Below, piece after piece: positions 59,321 to 64,000 of a DNA stretch of 64,000 nt. Each line of letters opens with the position of its first letter. Position 1 is the stretch's first letter. The position numbers and the translations under genes are program-made. Below the pieces are notes generated by a model that did no database searches, was not told where the DNA came from, and was given only the letters and a program-made list of their open reading frames with translations. The stretch spans positions 1 to 64,000 of the forward strand of contig NZ_JALSLB010000015.1 of the NCBI RefSeq assembly GCF_026988555.1. The letters are read 5' to 3'. This DNA is from Thermococcus sp. (GTDB lineage Archaea > Methanobacteriota_B > Thermococci > Thermococcales > Thermococcaceae).

Positions 59321-60121
59321 TCAGGGCTCTATGAACTCCCAGCCTTCCCTGTGGGTCTCTATTCCCTCCACCTTCACGTGTAGGCCTCTTATCTCCTTCT
59401 TCAGCTCCCACAGAAACTCTTCAAAGGCACTGCCATCGGTCAGAACCTCGTAGCTTTCCGGGTACTCATCGCGGAGGAGCTCCTGGAATTCCCTTCCGGA
59501 GGCGCGGAGGTTGAGCACCTCGAAGAAGTAGTAGTCCGCAAAGCCCCTCGTGTCCTCTACTATGGCGGAGACGTCAGTTATCTCTGGAATTATGGGGCTG
59601 ACGAAGACGTACGTCTTCAGGCCCGCCTCGCGGAGTTCCTTAAGGGCATTAACCCTCGCCTCGTGAACCGGCGTTAGAGGTTCGAAGAGCCTCTTTTCTC
59701 TACCCCTAAAGCCGTTTATCGTGAGGCCGACCTCTATCGTTCGGAACTCCTTGAAAAGGTCGATGTCCCGGGTTGCCAGGGGGGACTTGGTGAGAACCGA
59801 GAGTTCGTTCCTCTTGTCCATGTATCTCAAAACCTTCCGGGTGAGCTTCAACTCGGCCTCTATCGGCTGATACGGGTCGCTCACCGTTGACATGACGACG
59901 CTCCCGGAAACGTGCTTTCTAGCCAGGTCGGGTGCGTTGGTCTTGACCTCGACCCAGCTCCCCCATCTCCCGTAGTCCTTCCACCTCGTCAGAAACTTGG
60001 CGTAGCAGTACTCACAGGCGAAGGTACAGCCGACGTACTGGTTGACAGCCCACTCTACGCCAGGAATTTTGGATCTGATGTAGATGCTCTTGGCGCGCCT
60101 CTCTATGACCCGAACCTTCAT
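59321..60121 (-). CDS. SPL-like radical SAM protein
   Basis: A 266-residue radical SAM enzyme with the cluster motif CTFACEYCY (CX3CX2C) near residue 32, MSTVSDPYQPIE and a partial TIM barrel (VGLTINGF, YVFVSPIIPE). It resembles archaeal members of the spore photoproduct lyase-like family; substrate unknown. Start ATG 60121. Confidence 0.85.
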   Translation of the reverse strand: MKVRVIERRAKSIYIRSKIPGVEWAVNQYVGCTFACEYCYAKFLTRWKDYGRWGSWVEVKTNAPDLARKHVSGSVVMSTVSDPYQPIEAELKLTRKVLRYMDKRNELSVLTKSPLATRDIDLFKEFRTIEVGLTINGFRGREKRLFEPLTPVHEARVNALKELREAGLKTYVFVSPIIPEITDVSAIVEDTRGFADYYFFEVLNLRASGREFQELLRDEYPESYEVLTDGSAFEEFLWELKKEIRGLHVKVEGIETHREGWEFIEP

Positions 60122-60160
60122 AAGGGCTTTTTATCCATTCTCCTTAAAAGGTGAGCGGCA

Positions 60161-60841
60161 ATGCTGAGGGTTCGCCGTCGGCCGGTTAAGTACGCGAGGC
60201 TTGAGGTGAGGTCGGACGGGACGGTCGTGGTCACGGCTCCGGATGGCTTCGACGTCGATGCCCTGATCGAGAGGCACCGCGGCTGGCTTGAGGGCAAGCT
60301 GGCCGAGATAGAGGGCCTTCGCGAGATAGCCGAATCGGGCTTTCCCATCAACGGCGAGTTCTACGGGGTCATCCACGGGAGAAAGCCCAAGGTTCACGAG
60401 CGGTTCAAGACCGTCGTCCTCTCACCCAATCCTAGCGATGTCCTTGACTGCCTGAAGAAAATCCTCCGAAGGGAACTCCTGCCCCTCGTGGATTCCTACG
60501 CCCACAGGATGGGAGTTAAATATGGAAAGGTCTATATTCGCCATCAAAAGAGCCGGTGGGGGAGCTGTTCCCCCAGGGGGAACCTGAACTTCAACGTTCG
60601 TCTCATAGCCCTTCCCAGGGAGCTTAGGGAGTACGTTGTAGTCCATGAGCTCGCCCATCTGAAGCACATGAACCATTCGAAGGCCTTCTGGGGGCTGGTG
60701 GGGGAGTTTTACCCCGATTACCGGAGGGCTAGGGAAGAGCTTAAGAGATGGTGGAGCATTCTTGAGCTCAATCCCTACTGGCGGTGGCTTGGTGGACGGA
60801 ATGAAGAACTTCCTCAAGTTCTTAGCGCTGATGGCGGATGA
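60161..60841 (+). CDS. YgjP-type (DUF45) zinc metallopeptidase
   Basis: A 226-residue protein with the zinc-binding motif VVHELAHLKHMNHSKAFW (HExxH...H) and the preceding RWGSCSPRGNLNFNVRLIALP, the signature of YgjP/SprT-like M48-related peptidases. The N-terminal half is a beta-domain (RRPVKYARLEVRSDGTVVVTAP). Its end overlaps the NfeD-like gene by 41 bp. Confidence 0.88.
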   Translation: MLRVRRRPVKYARLEVRSDGTVVVTAPDGFDVDALIERHRGWLEGKLAEIEGLREIAESGFPINGEFYGVIHGRKPKVHERFKTVVLSPNPSDVLDCLKKILRRELLPLVDSYAHRMGVKYGKVYIRHQKSRWGSCSPRGNLNFNVRLIALPRELREYVVVHELAHLKHMNHSKAFWGLVGEFYPDYRRAREELKRWWSILELNPYWRWLGGRNEELPQVLSADGG

Positions 60842-61214
60842 GGTCATAGTAGGTCTCTTCCTCCTTCTGGTACTCCCAGGTTTCGGTATCGATGTTCCCA
60901 TCTGGACTGCGGCGGTTGTTATAGGGATCCTCCTAGCCAAGGATGTCCTCGTGGCGCCGTTCGTCCTGCGTGGGGGATTAAACACAAGGCCAGAGACCGG
61001 CTCGGAGAGTCTCATCGGGAGAACTGCCGTGATCGTCGAGGACTTAACTCCCGAGGGCCTTGTAAAGGTTGATGGGGAACTCTGGAGTGCGGAGTGCATA
61101 AACGGAACCGCCAGATGGGGTGAGAGTGTTGAAATCATCAGTGTGAGCGGTGCTAAGGTTCTCGTGAAACGCCTAGAGTCGCCAGAACGGCGGCGACCTC
61201 GTTCGGGTGGTTAG
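60801..61214 (+). CDS. Short NfeD-like membrane protein
   Basis: 137 residues: two N-terminal membrane segments (about 10-27 and 33-50) followed by a soluble OB-fold domain (LIGRTAVIVEDLTPEGLVKVDGELWSAEC, VEIISVSGAKVLVKRLE) typical of the NfeD C-terminal region, a partner of stomatin-type proteases. The start at ATG 60801 has GGTGG before it; an alternative is 60831. Its last 62 bp are antisense to the broken gene at 61153-61590. Confidence 0.8.
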   Translation: MKNFLKFLALMADEVIVGLFLLLVLPGFGIDVPIWTAAVVIGILLAKDVLVAPFVLRGGLNTRPETGSESLIGRTAVIVEDLTPEGLVKVDGELWSAECINGTARWGESVEIISVSGAKVLVKRLESPERRRPRSGG

Positions 61215-61590
61215 TCGTGAAGGAAACCGTCCAACCCTTTTTCTGGTGTATCGTGACGCAGCCCCTAGCTGGCAGGTTGAAGTGTATCGTTCCGTAGCAG
61301 GAGGTCCAGCCATTCCCGACCTAGAAGCTCGCAATGTTCTCTATGGAAACAGTCTTCCTGACCGCAAGCCCAATGATGCCCCTTATCATCAGCTCGCGCT
61401 CGTCTATCTCGATTCTGATTGCCATGACATCGAGGAGCAGAACAGTAATCCCAACCGTGACCGCGAGCATTATTTCAACACCGGCACCTGCCATATACGT
61501 CCTGTAGAGCCCAGCGAACATCGAGAGGATTGGAACCAGCATGAGGATCTGAAAGGCCCGGCTCGTCAGTCTCTCCTCGTAGAGCGCCAT
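61153..61590 (-). pseudogene. Membrane protein gene interrupted by an in-frame TAG
   Basis: Read on the minus strand, 89 codons give MALYEERLTSRAFQILMLV..., two membrane segments and VRKTVSIENIASF, then TAG (61321-61323). The same frame then stays open for 55 more codons (VGNGWTSCYGTIHFNLPARG..., TVSFTTNHPNEVAAVLATLGV) to a second TAG at 61153. That extension looks like genuine coding sequence and suits the PH-like domain seen in two-helix membrane proteins of this kind. One point change (CAG or GAG to TAG) would explain it. Readthrough is possible but not expected in Thermococcales. Confidence 0.78.
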
Positions 61591-61669
61591 GCTTTCACCT
61601 GTGGGAGTTCTCCGTTATCTCTTTAAAGTTTGACCCCCAACCTTTTTCGGTGGTTGTGTGGTCAAAACG

Positions 61670-62092
61670 ATGCCCGTAGACAGGCTGAGCGACGATGAGG
61701 TTAGGGAGATTTTGACGAAGTACAGAAAGATCGCCCTCGTGGGCGCTTCACCGAAAGCGGAGAGGGATTCCAACGATGTGATGCGTTACCTCCTTGAGAA
61801 GGGCTACGAGGTCTATCCAGTGAACCCCCGCTATTCCGAAGTCCTCGGAAGGAAGTGCTATCCGAGCGTTTTAGAGGTTCCGGACGAGGTGGATATAGTC
61901 GACCTCTTCGTCCGCCCGGAGTTCACGGGGGACTACGTCGAGCAGGCAATAAAGAAGGGCGCCAAGGTCGTCTGGTTTCAGTTTAACACCTACAATAGGG
62001 ATGCGTTCAAAAAGGCCAAGGAGGCTGGCTTAATAGCTGTGGCCCACCGTTGTATAAAGCAGGAACACGAACACCTTTTTGGCAGACCCTGA
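61670..62092 (+). CDS. CoA-binding domain protein
   Basis: A 140-residue Rossmann-fold protein of the CoA-binding (YccU) family: KIALVGASPKAERDSNDVMRYLLEKGYEVYPVNP, then CYPSVLEVPDEVDIVDLFVRPEFT and VWFQFNTYNRDAFKKAKEAG, VAHRCIKQEH. Family members bind CoA; cellular role unknown. The start is ATG 61670 or GTG 61658. Confidence 0.88.
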   Translation: MPVDRLSDDEVREILTKYRKIALVGASPKAERDSNDVMRYLLEKGYEVYPVNPRYSEVLGRKCYPSVLEVPDEVDIVDLFVRPEFTGDYVEQAIKKGAKVVWFQFNTYNRDAFKKAKEAGLIAVAHRCIKQEHEHLFGRP

Positions 62093-62135
62093 ACGGTTGC
62101 CCCCGCCCTTTTGCGTTTAATTAAAAAAGGAGGGG

Positions 62136-63410
62136 TCAGATAAGGGGAGGTTCAAGGCGGATGAAAAAGCCGAAGGGAAGTTTTGTGGTCGTGTACTCCC
62201 CTCCAGTTGGGGAAGTTTTCAGTGAAACCCTGTACGGGGTCGTTGCCCCATATGCCCTTATAGGGAAGGCCCCCTCATTATGGATGCTTACCGCTATCGA
62301 GTTCCCCACCTCTATCGGAACCAGGCTGAACCATCCCGGCAGTGAGTCATCAAGTTTTTTGAGAACCCATCCAGCGGGCGCGGCAACCCCCAGACTGTAC
62401 GGGGTGGTACCGTTGGCCCACACGTCCCCGTAGACGGCCGTTATGTATCCCATGTTGTCTCCGTGAATCTCGGTTCCGTTAACGGGTACGAAATCAAGCC
62501 CCTGTGGAATTGTAGCGTTGCCCGTCCCCTCGTTTGACCAGATCTCAAGTGAGCGGTAGCCGCTACCGTCGTAGCTTCCACCTACCTTTTCAACGCTCAG
62601 AACGTACCGTTCGTTTCCCGTTGGGTGGCATCCTCCGGAACCGCATATGACCTCCTTCTGAACCTCAAGGTGGAGGGTGACATACACGCCAACCGCCGCG
62701 GTGGTGTCGTTTCCCATCACCTTGATGGTGGTTCCTGCGGAGTACCTGCCGGTTATCAGGCTGTCGAGGATCCTGATCCTCATCCCCTCGGGGAGGCTTT
62801 CTCCCCCCGCACCGCTGACCTTTCCGTAGACAACGGTCACTTTGGGACCCACCAGCGGTGAGTAGCTCTTCAGCTTGAACATAAGGGTTACGTTGTTCTG
62901 AAGACTGCTGTTCTTGGAGATGACCATCAGGGGAAGTTTTACTCCACTGTAGGTCTTTTCATAGGATGTTTCCCATTTAGGCGTTTCCCCTGACGAGATC
63001 CGGTCCTCGAGTGCCCCATTTATAGAAACGTTCAGGTAGTACCCATCTGGAATGAATGAACCGGCGTTTAAGGGAAGTTCAATGCTCTCAGGCGGAAGGG
63101 TGTAGAGCTTTCCATCTTTCACAACCCACAGATCGACTCCGATGAACACGGAGTTTGACCCCCGAGTCTTGGCGAGCGATGTTAACTCCTTGAGGGTGCC
63201 CTTCGTGAGGTGTATCCTTCCGTTCGTCTTCCCCCTCTCAAACACCTCCATGCTACCGTTACCCGAAAACGTCCACAGTGCATAGTAAACTGTCCCTCCA
63301 GGCTTTTCCGCCCATTGCAGTGTTAAGTTGGCTCCCTCCGTTGTGTACACGTAGCCAACGCCCGCGATAACTAGGATTAACACGATGATTGCAGCCAATC
63401 TCTTCCTCAT
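62136..63410 (-). CDS. Secreted or membrane-anchored protein of unknown function
   Basis: 424 residues with an N-terminal membrane anchor or signal segment (MRKRLAAIIVLILVIAGVGYVYTT) and no later hydrophobic segment, so most of it lies outside the cell. It is rich in Asn, Thr and Gly with many N-X-S/T sequons, which suits a glycosylated surface protein. A CGSGGCHP pair of cysteines lies near residue 270. No known domain is visible to me. The start is ATG 63410 (GGTGAT four bases before); the open frame runs on to 63434. Confidence 0.7.
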   Translation of the reverse strand: MRKRLAAIIVLILVIAGVGYVYTTEGANLTLQWAEKPGGTVYYALWTFSGNGSMEVFERGKTNGRIHLTKGTLKELTSLAKTRGSNSVFIGVDLWVVKDGKLYTLPPESIELPLNAGSFIPDGYYLNVSINGALEDRISSGETPKWETSYEKTYSGVKLPLMVISKNSSLQNNVTLMFKLKSYSPLVGPKVTVVYGKVSGAGGESLPEGMRIRILDSLITGRYSAGTTIKVMGNDTTAAVGVYVTLHLEVQKEVICGSGGCHPTGNERYVLSVEKVGGSYDGSGYRSLEIWSNEGTGNATIPQGLDFVPVNGTEIHGDNMGYITAVYGDVWANGTTPYSLGVAAPAGWVLKKLDDSLPGWFSLVPIEVGNSIAVSIHNEGAFPIRAYGATTPYRVSLKTSPTGGEYTTTKLPFGFFIRLEPPLI

Positions 63411-63451
63411 TTCAATCACCATCAGAGTTAGCATTCCAATGGAATTTAACC

Positions 63452-64000
63452 TTATCCCCTGTACCTTAGCACGTGGATATCCCTCACGAGCCTGTGCCTG
63501 GGTTCAAAATCAAGGTACCTTCCAGTGGTCTCAAATCCCAGCCTCCTCAGCCATCCTCTATCCTTTCGGTAGACCCCGCCGCTGCTCAGTTTAAACGCTG
63601 GGAATACAAAAACAACCCTCCCGTTCCGCTTGAGGACATTCGATATTGACTCAAAAACAGGATAATAAAAGCTATCCAACTCGTTGGCCAGCTTTATAGC
63701 TTCTCCCCTTCCGGGGTTTCGTTTGAGGGGCCTCCCGAGATAGGGCTCGCTCACGATCGCGTCGAAACGGGTTCTAAAGCAGTGTTTGAGTCTCCGTGCG
63801 TCGCAGACCTCCAGTTGCGCCGAGTTTTTCAGCCGAAACTCCTTCCTGAGCCATCTGATGTTCTCCTTCGCGTTCTTTATGGCCGCCCCATCGCTGTCAC
63901 TTCCGTACGCACCCAGGCCCTGAAGCACGAACTCTTGAACTATGGTTCCTATCCCACAGAATGGGTCCAGGAAGTTCCCTTTTTTAATCTCGGTCAGGTT
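63452..64000 (-). CDS. Trm11/Trm-G10-like RNA methyltransferase, partial
   Basis: The gene begins beyond the window end; 182 C-terminal codons are visible. DPFCGIGTIVQEF is the SAM-binding motif I, and DAIVSEPYLGRPL stands where DNA/RNA N-methyltransferases of the Trm11 type have (D/N/S)PPY. The end (LRRLGFETTGRYLDFEPRHRLVRDIHVLRY) fits the family. It probably modifies guanosine in tRNA. Note SEPY instead of DPPY. Confidence 0.8.
   Translation of the reverse strand, partial: NLTEIKKGNFLDPFCGIGTIVQEFVLQGLGAYGSDSDGAAIKNAKENIRWLRKEFRLKNSAQLEVCDARRLKHCFRTRFDAIVSEPYLGRPLKRNPGRGEAIKLANELDSFYYPVFESISNVLKRNGRVVFVFPAFKLSSGGVYRKDRGWLRRLGFETTGRYLDFEPRHRLVRDIHVLRYRG

Noticed and set aside
61321-61323. 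TAG read as pyrrolysine or TGA/TAG recoding
   Set aside because: Thermococcales are not known to use pyrrolysine, no supporting gene is present, and a plain nonsense mutation suffices.
1-64000. CRISPR array
   Set aside because: No regularly spaced 28-37-bp repeats with unique spacers were seen; the only repeats are short palindromes and one 15-bp tandem pair.
1-64000. Insertion sequence, provirus or integrase
   Set aside because: No transposase, recombinase or phage gene was recognised, and no duplicated tRNA end marks an attachment site.

Overview
The window reads as chromosomal DNA of a hyperthermophilic archaeon of the genus Thermococcus or a very close relative (Thermococcales). Evidence: an archaeal histone, TFB, Hel308, a Cgi121-type KEOPS subunit, archaeal FtsZ, type III RuBisCO, a Phr-type heat-shock repressor, bifunctional IPCT/DIPPS and myo-inositol-1-phosphate synthase (di-myo-inositol phosphate pathway), TreT and TrmB regulators, GGAGGTG-like ribosome binding sites and TATA boxes of the TTTATA/TTTAAA type. 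All four tRNA genes encode CCA. The gene order from pyrF to phr resembles what I remember of the Thermococcus kodakarensis TK2275-TK2291 region.

Layout. 1-5.2 kb: end of a peptide ABC ATPase, Hel308, small conserved archaeal genes and a ZIP metal transporter with a DtxR-like operator. 5.2-9.86 kb: one leftward nine-gene operon with five tandem DUF2178-type membrane proteins, a small Xre regulator, another membrane protein and a NatAB-like ABC pair; its promoter carries two abutting identical-arm palindromes. 9.9-11.9 kb: tRNA-Leu, a gene-free 600-bp stretch full of nested inverted repeats, tRNA-Val, dph5, tRNA-Gly and tRNA-Phe. 12-16.5 kb: queC, pyrD, an MFS transporter and an aminotransferase. 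16.5-19.8 kb: cgi121 and a rightward cell-division/partition block (RHH regulator, ftsZ, parA, RHH partner). 19.8-31.5 kb: ribL, PUA protein, pyrF, a DUF4443-like regulator, the DIP pathway, dph6, an ABC-2 exporter, a NUDIX gene with a frameshifted Mth938-like gene, myo-inositol kinase, gar1 and tfb. 31.5-35.7 kb: histone, RuBisCO, a dead thymidine kinase, phr, rps17e and a small ORF without a normal start codon.

35.7-58.7 kb is a sugar island of two related modules, each with a binding protein, two permeases, an ATPase and a TrmB-family regulator. Module 1 is divergent: treT-trmB-malK-isomerase-debranching enzyme-GH130 leftward and malEFG-GH5-like-PfkB kinase rightward, with a TATACTNNNAGTATA palindrome at each promoter. 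Module 2 holds a GT2-type glycosyltransferase leftward, then two Gfo/Idh/MocA oxidoreductases, a complete ABC transporter, a second TrmB and a glycerate kinase. Its two rightward promoters share a different palindrome, close to AACCACTNNNAGTGGTT, placed exactly 14 bp upstream of TTATATAC in both cases. 58.7-64 kb: polyprenol-kinase-like membrane protein, SPL-like radical SAM protein, YgjP-like protease, NfeD-like protein, a membrane protein gene broken by an in-frame TAG, a CoA-binding protein, a secreted protein and the end of a Trm11-like methyltransferase.

Three genes look recently inactivated: the Mth938-like gene (frameshift at an A6G3 run), thymidine kinase (deletion, nonsense, frameshift) and a 145-codon membrane protein (TAG). 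The most interesting unexplained units are the DUF2178/Xre/ABC operon, the RHH-ftsZ-parA-RHH block and module 2 with its phased operator. All identifications were made by reading the sequence; no database search was run.
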